64,000 bases of DNA from positions 1-64,000 of the forward strand of contig JAUIDN010000004.1 of the NCBI GenBank assembly GCA_030428615.1, written 5' to 3'. This stretch comes from Alphaproteobacteria bacterium (lineage in GTDB: Bacteria; Pseudomonadota; Alphaproteobacteria; Sphingomonadales; Emcibacteraceae). Below the pieces are notes generated by a model. The model ran no database searches, was not told the origin of the DNA, and was given only the letters and a program-made list of their open reading frames with translations. Position numbers and translations under genes: made by a program. Positions 37,898 through 47,305 of the stretch are shown in pieces; within the stretch, counting starts at the first letter, position 1, and every line of letters starts with the position of its first letter.

Positions 37898-39227
37898 CCC
37901 GTTTTTCAATTTCGGGGTATTTAACCGCGAGAGTGAGGGCACGCATGACAATGAAAATGCTGTATGATGCCCAAAGGCCGTGATTTCCCCACAGTGGCAA
38001 CAGCGTATAGATGCAGATGGCATAACACACGGTGGAAATGATCATGCCGTTTCGCATGGATGCGCCGGCGGTGGCGCCGATGAAAATACCATCAAGCTGG
38101 AAGCTCCAGATTGACAGGACAGGCAAAATAATCACCCAGATCAGATATTCTGAAGAAATGGTTCTGATCGTTTCAATTGTGGTCAGTAAATGAATAACCG
38201 TTTCTCCGAAAAGGAAATAAAATACGCTGAATGCGGTAGCGGTATAAATGGCCCATTTTCCCGAAATAATCACCGCCGTGCGCAGATTATCACGTGATTT
38301 TTTGCCGATTTCCTTCCCAACCAGAACTTCCGCGGCCTGCGCAAACCCGTCAAGACCATAAGCGGTCAGGTTCTGCAAATTCATAAGGACCGCATTGGCC
38401 GCAAGGATTTCCGTCCCGAACCGCGTGCCCAGCAATGTGAAGCTGGCGAGCGTGAAGGTCAGGCACATGGTTCTGATAAAAATATCACGGTTAAGGCTGA
38501 ACAGTTTTTTGAAGGCGTCAAAATCAAGAATATTTTCAAGAACATCCGTGCCGAAAATCGGAATTCTGAATTCCCGTCTGCTATGATGTTTCACATAATA
38601 AAGGCTTAGGAAAAATGCGCTGCTTTCTGAAAGAACGGTACCCAGCGCTACACCATCCGCAGTCATGTCATATCCATAAACAAACAGGAAGTTCAGCAGG
38701 ATGTTGATGATGTTCATATAAAGGTGAATATATAAAACTTTCTTTGCACGTCCCATACCAAGTAACCAGCCCGAAGCCACATAATTCATAAGTGCAAAGG
38801 GTGCCCCCCATATCCGGATGCTGAAATACTGCGCTGTCAGGGACAAAACGGCTTCTTCTGCTTCCATGAACGCGAAGAAGAGCTGTGCCAGCATATTTTG
38901 CATTAAAATGAACAGAAGCCCGATAGCCGATGCGCTTATGCAGCCGCGGATAAGGAGTTTTCCAAGCGATAATTCATCGTCGCGGCCATGGGCCTGCGCG
39001 GCAAGGCCCGTGGTCCCCATACGCAGGAAATTAACACCGTTATAAAGGATTGAAAAAAACATGGAACCAAGCGCAACTGCGGCCAGATATCGTTCATGGG
39101 GAAGATGTCCCATAATGAAGCTGTCCGACAGACCAAGAAGTGGGGTGCTAAGATTGGCGAGGATCGCCGGAACTGCGATTTGCCACATTTGACGGGATAT
39201 AGTACTATGGTCTGTGGCGTATGGCAT
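37890..39227 (-). CDS. MATE-family efflux transporter (DinF-like)
   Basis: 445 residues with about twelve membrane segments in two six-helix halves. The start is typical: QMWQIAVPAILANLSTPLLGLSDSFIMGHL. MATE pumps export drugs or metabolites in exchange for sodium or protons. The DinF/NorM-like stretch LAAVALGSMFFSILYNGVNFLRMGTTGLAAQA fits the DinF branch. Substrate unknown. It is convergent with the capA-like gene (8-bp overlap) and divergent from korA. Confidence 0.92.
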   Translation of the reverse strand: MPYATDHSTISRQMWQIAVPAILANLSTPLLGLSDSFIMGHLPHERYLAAVALGSMFFSILYNGVNFLRMGTTGLAAQAHGRDDELSLGKLLIRGCISASAIGLLFILMQNMLAQLFFAFMEAEEAVLSLTAQYFSIRIWGAPFALMNYVASGWLLGMGRAKKVLYIHLYMNIINILLNFLFVYGYDMTADGVALGTVLSESSAFFLSLYYVKHHSRREFRIPIFGTDVLENILDFDAFKKLFSLNRDIFIRTMCLTFTLASFTLLGTRFGTEILAANAVLMNLQNLTAYGLDGFAQAAEVLVGKEIGKKSRDNLRTAVIISGKWAIYTATAFSVFYFLFGETVIHLLTTIETIRTISSEYLIWVIILPVLSIWSFQLDGIFIGATAGASMRNGMIISTVCYAICIYTLLPLWGNHGLWASYSIFIVMRALTLAVKYPEIEKRAS

Positions 39228-39418
39228 AATGTTGGAGCGCTGATCCGGTTAAAACGAGTGTTGTTACAGGAATAATAGAGTAAAGTGGCTGAAATGATAT
39301 GTTTTTTGCGTTAAATGAACAACATATCATTTGTAATTAATGTCATTACATATTAAACGGTACTCTTTGAAACAAAGTGCAGTATAATGTACCATTTAAT
39401 CAGGTAAGGATCAAAAAA

Positions 39419-41281
39419 ATGAATGTGCAGACATCAGCCGGTGATTTTGAAGAACTTGACTCCGTTGTGGTGCGGTTTGCGGGAGATTCCGGCGATGGCA
39501 TGCAGCTTACCGGCACACAGTTTTCCGTTGTAACGGCGCTCGAAGGAAGTGATCTTTCAACATTCCCTGATTTCCCTGCGGAAATTCGTGCCCCGGTCGG
39601 GACCACTTTTGGTGTTTCCGCATTCCAGATCAATTTTGGCTCAGTAGAAGTTTCCACAGCAGGTGACGAGCCCGATGTGCTGGTGGCTATGAATCCTGCG
39701 GCCCTCAAGGTGAGTTTATCCGGCCTTCGCAAAGGCGGACTTATCATTGTTGATGAGGGGGCGTTTAATAAAAGAAACCTTGATAAAGCGGGTTATGAAA
39801 CAAATCCGCTCGAAGATAACAGCCTCAGCGATTATCAGGTTCAGAAACTTGATATTACCAAAATGACCCTTGAATCGGTGAAAGAATTTGGTCTTGGTAA
39901 TAAAGACGCGATCAGGTCTAAAAATATGTGGACGCTCGGCCTGATCCTGTGGATGTTTGACCGTCCCCGAAAACCGATCACCGACTGGCTGGAACAAAAA
40001 TTTGCCAAAATTCCGGATGTTGCCAAAGCAAATATTGCTGCGGTTAATGCCGGCCACGCATACGGTGAAACGGCGGAAGTTTCATCAAATCTTCGTCAGT
40101 ACCATATCGGCAAGCATGAAGAAGAACCCGGCGAGTACCGGACCGTGAATGGTAATCAGGCCCTTGCGTGGGGGCTGGTTGCGGGGTCGCAGCTGGGGGA
40201 CATACCGCTTATGCTTGGTTCATACCCGATCACGCCCGCATCAACATTGTTGCATACGCTTGCCGGACTTAAAGAGTTTAATGTCATGACGTTTCAGGCG
40301 GAAGATGAAATTGCCGCTATTTGCGGTGCGATTGGAGCGTCATTTGCGGGGCACCTTGGCATAACGTCGAGCTCCGGGCCGGGCGTTGCCCTGAAGACAG
40401 AAGCAATCGGCCTTGCGATAAGTACTGAACTTCCTGTTGTTATTCTGGATATTCAGCGAGCAGGACCATCAACAGGGTTGCCCACGAAAACGGAGCAGTC
40501 GGATCTTTATCAGGCAGTCTGCGGACGAAATGGTGATGCGCCTGTTGTTGTGCTGGCGACATCTAATCCGGAGGACTGTTTTAATGTGGGAATAGAGGCG
40601 GTCAGGCTGGCCACCAAATATATGACACCGGTTATTGTTCTGTCCGATGGTTATATCGGTAACGCCTCCGAACCATGGAAAATCCCCGATATTAACAAAC
40701 TTGATAAATTTACCGTTAACTTCCACACTGACCCGGAAGGTTTTCACCCGTTTAAACGGAATCCGAAAACTCTGGCCCGCGTGTGGGCGAAACCGGGCAC
40801 ACCGGGCACACTTCACCGGATTGGTGGTATCGAAAAATCCTATGACAGTGGGCATATATCCTATGACCCGGCGAACCATCAAAAAATGACCGATATTCGC
40901 GCCGAGAAAATATTAAATATCGCTAATGATATTCCGGAACAATCGGTATCGCTTGGGAATGCCGGCGGTAAACTGGCAGTTGTTGGATGGGGATCCACCC
41001 GTGGAGCAATCCATCAGGCGGTCAAACGGGCGCGGGGCGAAGGGATTGATGTTTCCCATGTCCATATTGGCAATATCTGGCCGTTGCCACGCAATCTTGG
41101 TGATTTACTGAAAAGTTTTGACAAGGTTATTGTTGCTGAAATGAACAAGGGGCAGATGAATAATCTGCTTCGGGCGCAATATTTACTTGATGCCTATTCA
41201 CTGACCAAAGTATCAGGTCAGCCCTTCAAGATATCAGAAATACTGGACTGTATCCGCGATCAGGCGGGAGAAAATAAATGA
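39419..41281 (+). CDS. korA: 2-oxoacid:ferredoxin oxidoreductase subunit alpha (KorA)
   Basis: 620 residues from ATG 39419 (MNVQTSAGDFEELDSV), with AAGGA 8 nt upstream; an earlier frame start at 39377 lacks support. The N-terminal gamma-type domain (VVRFAGDSGDGMQLTGTQF) is fused to the alpha domain (GSYPITPASTLLHTLA, then FQAEDEIAAICGAIGASFAG). KorAB converts 2-oxoglutarate and CoA to succinyl-CoA while reducing ferredoxin, as in several Alphaproteobacteria. Substrate preference is inferred from the family. The gene overlaps korB by 4 bp (ATGA). No ferredoxin gene is adjacent. Confidence 0.93.
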   Translation: MNVQTSAGDFEELDSVVVRFAGDSGDGMQLTGTQFSVVTALEGSDLSTFPDFPAEIRAPVGTTFGVSAFQINFGSVEVSTAGDEPDVLVAMNPAALKVSLSGLRKGGLIIVDEGAFNKRNLDKAGYETNPLEDNSLSDYQVQKLDITKMTLESVKEFGLGNKDAIRSKNMWTLGLILWMFDRPRKPITDWLEQKFAKIPDVAKANIAAVNAGHAYGETAEVSSNLRQYHIGKHEEEPGEYRTVNGNQALAWGLVAGSQLGDIPLMLGSYPITPASTLLHTLAGLKEFNVMTFQAEDEIAAICGAIGASFAGHLGITSSSGPGVALKTEAIGLAISTELPVVILDIQRAGPSTGLPTKTEQSDLYQAVCGRNGDAPVVVLATSNPEDCFNVGIEAVRLATKYMTPVIVLSDGYIGNASEPWKIPDINKLDKFTVNFHTDPEGFHPFKRNPKTLARVWAKPGTPGTLHRIGGIEKSYDSGHISYDPANHQKMTDIRAEKILNIANDIPEQSVSLGNAGGKLAVVGWGSTRGAIHQAVKRARGEGIDVSHVHIGNIWPLPRNLGDLLKSFDKVIVAEMNKGQMNNLLRAQYLLDAYSLTKVSGQPFKISEILDCIRDQAGENK

Positions 41282-42300
41282 ACGAACAGGTAGATATTAA
41301 AAAACGCACATTCAAGGATTTTGAAACCGATCAGGAAGTGCGCTGGTGCCCGGGGTGTGGTGATTACGCGATCCTAAAAGCCGTTCAGATGACGTTGGCA
41401 AATATCGGTGCGACACCGGAAAATACCGTGTTTATTTCCGGCATTGGCTGTTCTTCGCGTTTTCCATATTATGTGGAAACATATGGGTTTCATACGATCC
41501 ATGGCCGTGCCCCGGCCGTTGCGACGGGTGTAAAACTTGCTAATCCCGATCTGGATGTTTGGCTGGTAACGGGGGATGGTGACGGGCTGAGCATTGGTGG
41601 TAACCACATGCTTCATGTGCTGAGGCGTAATGTTAATATGCAAATCATGCTCTTTAATAATGAAATATATGGTCTTACAAAAGGGCAGTATTCACCCACA
41701 TCGAAGCCGGGAACAAAATCACCATCGACACCACTTGGGTCAGTGGATCTTCCGCTCAATCCGTGTTCATTTGCGCTCGGTGCGGGGGCAAGGTTCGTCG
41801 CGCGCGGTATTGATACGGCGCTTAAGGCGCTTCCGCAGACTCTTGCACGTGCCAAGGACCATCAGGGTGCCTCATTCGTTGAAATTTACCAAAACTGTAT
41901 CGTTTTTAATGACAAGACGTTTGAGCATTTTACGAATAAGAAAGAAGCGGCCAATACGCAAATTCATGTGGAGCATGGCAAGCCCCTTGTTTACGGTAAG
42001 GAAAATAATCTGGGGTTACGGTTTAACGTGGAAAAGTTTACGCTTGAGAAGGTGGTTATCGGCGAAGATGGCGTCACAGAAGAAGATGTCCTTGTTCATG
42101 ACGAAACCAATAAGATGTTAGCACAGCTGCTTGTTGAGATGGCTGCGCCAGAATTTCCCGTGGCCTGCGGCGTCATCTATTGTGTTCCTGAAGAAAGTTA
42201 TGATGTTGCCGTTCATAATCAGATGGAAGCAGCCAAAAAGGCGAAAAAGGCGGACTTTAACGCGTTGATCCGTTCCGGGCGCACATGGACCGTTGAATAA
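41278..42300 (+). CDS. korB: 2-oxoacid:ferredoxin oxidoreductase subunit beta (KorB)
   Basis: 340 residues. The beta subunit binds thiamine diphosphate: VTGDGDGLSIGGNHMLHVLRRN, ending at LFNNEIYGLTKGQYSPTS. An Fe-S ligand motif WCPGCGD and GIGCSSRFPYY are also present. Translation is coupled to korA through an ATGA overlap. With KorA it forms the 2-oxoglutarate oxidoreductase. The terminal residues (RSGRTWTVE) are normal for the family. Confidence 0.94.
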   Translation: MNEQVDIKKRTFKDFETDQEVRWCPGCGDYAILKAVQMTLANIGATPENTVFISGIGCSSRFPYYVETYGFHTIHGRAPAVATGVKLANPDLDVWLVTGDGDGLSIGGNHMLHVLRRNVNMQIMLFNNEIYGLTKGQYSPTSKPGTKSPSTPLGSVDLPLNPCSFALGAGARFVARGIDTALKALPQTLARAKDHQGASFVEIYQNCIVFNDKTFEHFTNKKEAANTQIHVEHGKPLVYGKENNLGLRFNVEKFTLEKVVIGEDGVTEEDVLVHDETNKMLAQLLVEMAAPEFPVACGVIYCVPEESYDVAVHNQMEAAKKAKKADFNALIRSGRTWTVE

Positions 42301-42467
42301 TTAATATACCCCTTTGATTTGTAGATTTTTTTTGATGTTGTGGTTCGGCTAAAAGCCCTGGCGTCATTGTTATATTTTGTCACTTTTTCCGCTATTTATT
42401 TTTTATGACGGTTTTTTTAACGTTAGGCGTATAATTAAGTGAGCGGTAACGAGAAGATGGTAACTAA

Positions 42468-43043
42468 ATGGGGACAGATGCAATAACCGACGAAGATTTG
42501 ATGCTGCGTATCGGTGAAGGTGACCAAACTGCTTATGGTATATTGGTTGACCGGCACTTGTCCCTGAATTTGGGATACGCAACCAAACTTCTCGGAAATG
42601 AAGCAGAAGCGGAAGAGGTAATGCAGGAAGCGTTCGTCAGAGTGTGGAAACATGCAAACAGATGGGATCCGTCCCGAAATACCCGTTTTACGACGTGGTT
42701 TTATCGGGTGGTTACAAATCTATGTTATGATGTTGGTCGCAAAAGAAAACCACAGGAAAAGGTGGAAGTTCTGGAACGTATACCATCGGGTGAAGCCAGT
42801 GCTGAGAATGTGATCGCAGTGGAACAGCGCTCCGATCAGGTAAAGAAGGCACTACAGGAATTACCGCAAAGGCAACGGATGGCGATTATGCTTTGCTATT
42901 TTCAAGGGCTTTCAAACCGTGAAGCATCCGAAGTGATGGAAGTAAGTTTGAATGCACTGGAATCTTATTTAGTGAGAGGGCGGCGTAATTTGGCAGACAT
43001 ATTAAGGGATGAAAAAGACAGTCTCTTGAAGGAGATCGGATAA
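42468..43043 (+). CDS. ECF-type RNA polymerase sigma factor
   Basis: 191 residues. Region 2 (YGILVDRHLSLNLGYATKLLGNEAEAEEVMQEAFVRVWKHA, RFTTWFYRVVTNLCYD) and region 4 (LPQRQRMAIMLCYFQGLSNREASEVMEVSLNALESYLVRGRRNL) are both complete, with no regions 1 or 3, as in extracytoplasmic-function sigma factors. It is the first gene of three coupled genes (TAATG overlap with the next), followed by a membrane protein and a periplasmic metal-sensor-like protein, a layout like Cnr/Ncc systems. A TATAAT at 42430-42435 may belong to its promoter. Confidence 0.92.
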   Translation: MGTDAITDEDLMLRIGEGDQTAYGILVDRHLSLNLGYATKLLGNEAEAEEVMQEAFVRVWKHANRWDPSRNTRFTTWFYRVVTNLCYDVGRKRKPQEKVEVLERIPSGEASAENVIAVEQRSDQVKKALQELPQRQRMAIMLCYFQGLSNREASEVMEVSLNALESYLVRGRRNLADILRDEKDSLLKEIG

Positions 43044-43408
43044 TGAACGATTTAAAGCTAAATGAATATTTAAATGCATATGGAAAATCACACAGTCCTG
43101 AACCAAGCAGGGCGTTGATTGATAATATTATGGCTATTCCACGGGAAATAGATCAGTCGCCCGGTTTTTCATGGAACATAAGTGATTGGTTCCTATTTCT
43201 GGTTCCGCGCCTGTCTGGTCTTACGGCTGTTTGTATCCTTGGCATTTATATGGGCGGAGCGGGTAGTTCTGCGCTCGCGGAAGATGAAATTGCCGTTATT
43301 AATAGCCAGACATTTGAAATTGTCGGTGCTGGTGGTGTTTCTGAAGGTGATGCGGAACCCTTACTTGATGTGGAAGAGTTTATTTTTGCTGAGGAACAAG
43401 TACAATGA
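43043..43408 (+). CDS. Putative membrane-anchored anti-sigma factor
   Basis: 121 residues with an N-terminal cytoplasmic part (about 1-45), one transmembrane helix (about 47-72, WFLFLVPRLSGLTAVCILGIYM) and an acidic periplasmic tail. It overlaps the sigma gene by 1 bp and the sensor gene by 4 bp, so the three products are probably made together. No zinc anti-sigma motif (HxxxCxxC) is seen. The role is inferred from position and topology: the short cytoplasmic N-terminus could hold the sigma factor at the membrane, like CnrY. I recognise no family from sequence alone. Confidence 0.6.
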   Translation: MNDLKLNEYLNAYGKSHSPEPSRALIDNIMAIPREIDQSPGFSWNISDWFLFLVPRLSGLTAVCILGIYMGGAGSSALAEDEIAVINSQTFEIVGAGGVSEGDAEPLLDVEEFIFAEEQVQ

Positions 43409-43929
43409 GGAATCTTTCCCTTAAGATAAACTGGATGAGCGTTGTAATGCTCCTGTCACTTGGGATTAACTTTTTTGTGATTGGTTATATCTATGCTGAA
43501 CACAAAGCAAAAGAAATCAGGATGACAAGGCTTTCTTTTGATAAATCGATTTCAAAGCTGGTTGAGCCTTTTCCTCGCAGTGGTAAGCATGAATTTTACG
43601 TGACAATGCGCGGTAAGCGGGACGAACTCATCCCGATCTATAGAAATATAATGCAGCAAAGGGCTGTAATAATGGAAATCATCGCGCAGGATCCGCTGGA
43701 TAACGAAAAGTTGCGCACCGCGATGGATGAATATCATGATATTTATCATAAGATGGTCAATCCGGCACAGGACGTTATGATTAAGGTCCTTAGCGAAATG
43801 AGCCTTGAAGAAAGACAAAAGATACTGGAACGCTTCAAAAACCCACCAAAACGCGAGTATCGAAGTAGAAATGATGACCGTCGGCGCAACCCGACCTCGA
43901 ATGATAATACTGGCAAACAGGACTGGTAG
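43405..43929 (+). CDS. Periplasmic heavy-metal-sensor-like protein (CnrX/CpxP type)
   Basis: 174 residues. One N-terminal membrane anchor (about 9-30, INWMSVVMLLSLGINFFVIGYIY) precedes an all-helical periplasmic domain with the heavy-metal resistance/CpxP-Spy pattern: MRGKRDELIPIYRNIMQQRAVIMEII, and MVNPAQDVMIKVLSEMSLEERQKILERF. The C-terminal tail is charged (RSRNDDRRRNP). In Cnr-type systems such a protein senses metal and relieves the anti-sigma factor. Here metal binding is not proven; His and Met residues are few. It is translationally coupled (ATGA) to the gene before it. Confidence 0.75.
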   Translation: MRNLSLKINWMSVVMLLSLGINFFVIGYIYAEHKAKEIRMTRLSFDKSISKLVEPFPRSGKHEFYVTMRGKRDELIPIYRNIMQQRAVIMEIIAQDPLDNEKLRTAMDEYHDIYHKMVNPAQDVMIKVLSEMSLEERQKILERFKNPPKREYRSRNDDRRRNPTSNDNTGKQDW

Positions 43930-43956
43930 TAACTTCATAAAAAGTTTATCAGTTAT

Positions 43957-43972
43957 TTAATGATCAGTTAAC
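43957..43972. promoter_or_regulatory. CtrA-type box TTAA-N7-TTAAC
   Basis: TTAA TGATCAG TTAAC, an exact consensus match, 23 bp before the ATG of the SprA-type gene, so it would overlap or directly precede that gene's promoter. Confidence 0.45.
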
Positions 43973-43995
43973 GCTAATCATGTAAAGTATTTGTT

Positions 43996-44631
43996 ATGAT
44001 TACGAACGTTTCAACACAGCTATCGGCGGTTTTGGTGCGAACATCGGGCGGATTTACTGCTCCGACAAAACCCGAAAATGGTCAGGATTTGATTAATCCT
44101 GTCAGGCAAAAATCTGCCACGCCCGGTGAGCTTAATGAAGATCAGAAAGCACAGGTTGATCGGCTGAAAAAAGCCGATCAGGAAGTTCGGGCGCACGAAG
44201 CGGCTCATAAAAATGCCGGCGGACAGCACGCGGGTAGTGCTTCCTTTTCTTACACGGTCGGACCTGATGGCAAAAGGTACGCGACAGGTGGTGAAGTGCC
44301 TATTGATGTGGCCCCGGTGGAGGGTGACCCGGAAGCAACAATTGCAAAACTGGATGTGGTCATTGCCGCGGCGCTTGCTCCGGCAAAGCCGTCCGCGCAG
44401 GATAGAAAGATCGCGGCCGCTGCGGTTGCCGCACGAAATCAGGCCAGACAGGAACTTCTCGGAAAAAAGCAAGAGGAGCAATCAGAAAAGGTGGAGCAGA
44501 AGGACGATTTTGATGTTAACGATTTTGGCAAATTTTCGGTCTTGTCTGTTAATAAAGCATACGAAAACGGCATAGATCTCAGTGTCACTGATGAAAAACC
44601 AACGGGTTTAAATATTAGTATTACCAGTTAA
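43996..44631 (+). CDS. SprA-related putative metalloprotease (CJM1_0395 family)
   Basis: 211 residues. The family core EVRAHEAAHKNAGGQHAGSASF (residues 63-84) carries an HEAAH motif (67-71) like the HExxH of zincin proteases, followed by YTVGPDGKRYATGGEVPIDVAPVEGDPEATI. A basic, Ala-rich helical C-terminus follows. No signal peptide is seen. Proteolytic activity is inferred from the motif only. An exact CtrA-type box lies 23 bp upstream, suggesting cell-cycle-timed expression. It is separated from the metal-sensor operon by 66 bp and transcribed in the same direction. Confidence 0.8.
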   Translation: MITNVSTQLSAVLVRTSGGFTAPTKPENGQDLINPVRQKSATPGELNEDQKAQVDRLKKADQEVRAHEAAHKNAGGQHAGSASFSYTVGPDGKRYATGGEVPIDVAPVEGDPEATIAKLDVVIAAALAPAKPSAQDRKIAAAAVAARNQARQELLGKKQEEQSEKVEQKDDFDVNDFGKFSVLSVNKAYENGIDLSVTDEKPTGLNISITS

Positions 44632-44791
44632 TGGAAGGGATATTGAAAATTTACGGAATAAAAATTCCTTTAACCCAGATTTTTACTTAACTGATTAACA
44701 AAATTTTATACTTTTCTCTTTAGATTTACATCCAAGAAATAATGGATCGCTTTCGCAAGTCCATAGGCACCACTTATTAATAACTTGGGGT

Positions 44792-46654
44792 TTGGGCATT
44801 ATTAAATTCGACTTGAACAGCAGAATAATTAATCTGAAAACATTACTCTTTTGTGTGATGTTACTCGTCACAGCCATACCTTTGACGGCGTATATCTATA
44901 GTATAGAAAGATATTCCAATTTTATCACAAACTCTGATTACGAAAACAATCGTGAACTGTTCCGTATGGTTCTTGCTAACACGATGCAAGGCAAGCACAG
45001 GAGCAGCGTCCGACTTGTAGGTGACCTTGTGATTAATGATGAAGATTTTTTAGAAAAGGTGGAAGCCGGTGACAGAAACGAGATCAATGATTATTTACAA
45101 AACGTTCGCACCGAACCATTTTTTGAAAAAAGCGATGTCGAAATTACGGGTCTAAAAATATATGATCAATATAATAATATAGCGGGCGCATGGGATAGTT
45201 CATTTCTGGATGAAAGCGCCATTCAGTCATTTCTCGAAGAAAGTGAAAAAAGAGAGATTGAAACGGATGATATGGTAAATGATACCTTCGAGCTGGATGT
45301 AAATGGTGTGCCCACATACATGATGATAATACCAATCAAACGACTAAACTACGAGCATAAATTAGTTATCATTGCTTCGGTTTGGCAAAGTTTATCGGGT
45401 ATATCGAACTATGTTCGGGCAGACTTCGAGATCCGGGGAATGAACGATGAGTTGCTGTTTAGGGAAGATTATATAAACGCTATTCGCAAAGGTGACTTAT
45501 CCGCTAACAATAATAATTTGAAGAAGATCAGTGAAAAAATTTCCATTGGAAATAATGGTGGTTTTGTCACGATGATAGCGTATGTAGATGATCAGTTCCT
45601 GGAAATCGAAACAGCAAATCTCAAATACACTGCAATTCTAGTTGCTTCTGTTTGTCTTGTCATTGTTTGGATTATCGCGACTTATCTACTCAAAGTGAAT
45701 CTTTTCAGTCGAATTGATGCCTTTTCGGAAACAATGAAAAATATTGTGGATGGAAAACCTGTGGGTCATCTTACTACTGGGGTTCATGATGAATTTTCAC
45801 CGCTTACGGTACAATTGCAGCGTGTTATTGATTATAACGACGAACGTACCCGAATTCGGGAAGAGCTGGAGAATGCTATTAAACAGGCCGAGGTCGCCAA
45901 TGTGGCGAAATCGGATTTTCTTGCCAATATGAGTCACGAACTGAGAACACCGCTTAATGCGATTATCGGATTTTCTGAAATCCTTGCGAATAACGGTATG
46001 GAAAATTATAGCAAGGATAGAACGCAGGAATATGCAACGGATATTATGGTGAGCGGGAAACATCTCTTAAGTATTATCAATGATATTCTTGATCTCTCCA
46101 AAGTCGAAGCGGGTAAAATGCGTTTTTACGAAGACGATGTTGATATTATTGAGATATGCGAAACGTCAATGCGGGTGTTGCGAAACCTGGCGGATGATAA
46201 AGGCGTTACAATTTCCATTGATACAGCCGAAGACTTTCCGTTGATAAAAGCCGACGAGCGGATGATACAACAGATAATGACCAACCTTCTTTCCAATGCT
46301 GTGAAATTTTCGCTCGAAGGGGGTGACATCGATATTTCGGTAAAATTATCTGAGAGCAATGATATTGTTATCAGTGTCACCGATAATGGCATCGGTATCG
46401 CACAAAACAAGATTGAGGATATCATGCAACCGTTCCACCAGATCGAAACCAGTTATGCGAAAACCGAAGTGGGAACGGGGCTTGGCCTTTCACTTGTGAA
46501 GGCATTTGTTGAAATGCATGATGGTACTGTGAAAATCAAAAGCGAAATTGGAAAACAAACAACCGTATATGTTGTTTTACCAGGGAACCGCGTGGTTGGG
46601 GGCGACCAAAAACCAGGATACAATGCTGATTATAAAAATGCGAGCAGTGTTTAA
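44792..46654 (+). CDS. Membrane sensor histidine kinase
   Basis: 620 residues, start uncertain (TTG 44792). Two transmembrane helices (about 16-36 and 279-300) enclose a periplasmic sensor domain of about 240 residues. A HAMP-like segment leads to the phosphoacceptor box ANMSHELRTPLNAIIGFSEIL with His382, then the ATPase motifs MTNLLSNAVKF, VTDNGIGIA and GTGLGLSLVKAFVEMHDG. This H-box is of the DivJ/PleC type frequent in Alphaproteobacteria. No response regulator is adjacent, so the partner is unknown. It follows the SprA-type gene by 160 bp. Confidence 0.9.
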   Translation: MGIIKFDLNSRIINLKTLLFCVMLLVTAIPLTAYIYSIERYSNFITNSDYENNRELFRMVLANTMQGKHRSSVRLVGDLVINDEDFLEKVEAGDRNEINDYLQNVRTEPFFEKSDVEITGLKIYDQYNNIAGAWDSSFLDESAIQSFLEESEKREIETDDMVNDTFELDVNGVPTYMMIIPIKRLNYEHKLVIIASVWQSLSGISNYVRADFEIRGMNDELLFREDYINAIRKGDLSANNNNLKKISEKISIGNNGGFVTMIAYVDDQFLEIETANLKYTAILVASVCLVIVWIIATYLLKVNLFSRIDAFSETMKNIVDGKPVGHLTTGVHDEFSPLTVQLQRVIDYNDERTRIREELENAIKQAEVANVAKSDFLANMSHELRTPLNAIIGFSEILANNGMENYSKDRTQEYATDIMVSGKHLLSIINDILDLSKVEAGKMRFYEDDVDIIEICETSMRVLRNLADDKGVTISIDTAEDFPLIKADERMIQQIMTNLLSNAVKFSLEGGDIDISVKLSESNDIVISVTDNGIGIAQNKIEDIMQPFHQIETSYAKTEVGTGLGLSLVKAFVEMHDGTVKIKSEIGKQTTVYVVLPGNRVVGGDQKPGYNADYKNASSV

Positions 46655-46684
46655 TTTCAATGACTCTTGTGCTAAGCACGTAAG

Positions 46685-47305
46685 ATGACAGAAACATCCT
46701 ATTATATTCCCCAAAATACAGTTTTCTTTCAGGAAGTTATTAAAAAGAGTCGCTTTATTGTCCATATAAAACATACGCCGGACATTGATAGTGCGCGTAA
46801 TTTCGTGGCGGAAATAAAAGAAAAATATGCTGATGCAGCTCATAATTGTTGGGCATATGTAGCCGGCGCGCCGAATGATAGTCAGGTGCTCGGTTTTTCA
46901 GACGACGGAGAGCCAAACGGGACGGCGGGAAAGCCCATATTGAATGTTCTTCTGGGCTCAGAGATCGGTGAAATCACCGCCGTTGTGACACGTTATTTTG
47001 GTGGTGTGAAACTTGGTACAGGCGGACTTGTGCGCGCATATGGTGGAAGTGTTAATCATGCGCTCGAAGAACTGGAAAGATGCGAGAAAATACCGGAAGT
47101 TTTTGTCATAGGAACGTCCGAATATAGCCACCAGGGATTGATAGAACAAATTTTGAAGTCTTATAACATTTTGTCGATGGACAAGAAATTTACAGAAAAA
47201 ATAGCCTGGAATTTACGGATGGATGCCCGGGAAGCACCGCTCGCCATATCAGAAATTACCGATAAGACGAGCGGGCGCGTAAATTTTCAAGTGGATGAAG
47301 ATTAA
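46685..47305 (+). CDS. YigZ/IMPACT family protein
   Basis: 206 residues. The UPF0029 signature is clear: FSDDGEPNGTAGKPILNVLLG, then VVTRYFGGVKLGTGGLVRAYGG. It has the N-terminal IMPACT domain and a C-terminal DUF1949-like region. The family is linked to translation control and is structurally related to elongation factor domains, but its biochemical role in bacteria is unclear. Start ATG 46685. Its end overlaps the end of pntB by 4 bp on the opposite strand. Confidence 0.93.
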   Translation: MTETSYYIPQNTVFFQEVIKKSRFIVHIKHTPDIDSARNFVAEIKEKYADAAHNCWAYVAGAPNDSQVLGFSDDGEPNGTAGKPILNVLLGSEIGEITAVVTRYFGGVKLGTGGLVRAYGGSVNHALEELERCEKIPEVFVIGTSEYSHQGLIEQILKSYNILSMDKKFTEKIAWNLRMDAREAPLAISEITDKTSGRVNFQVDED

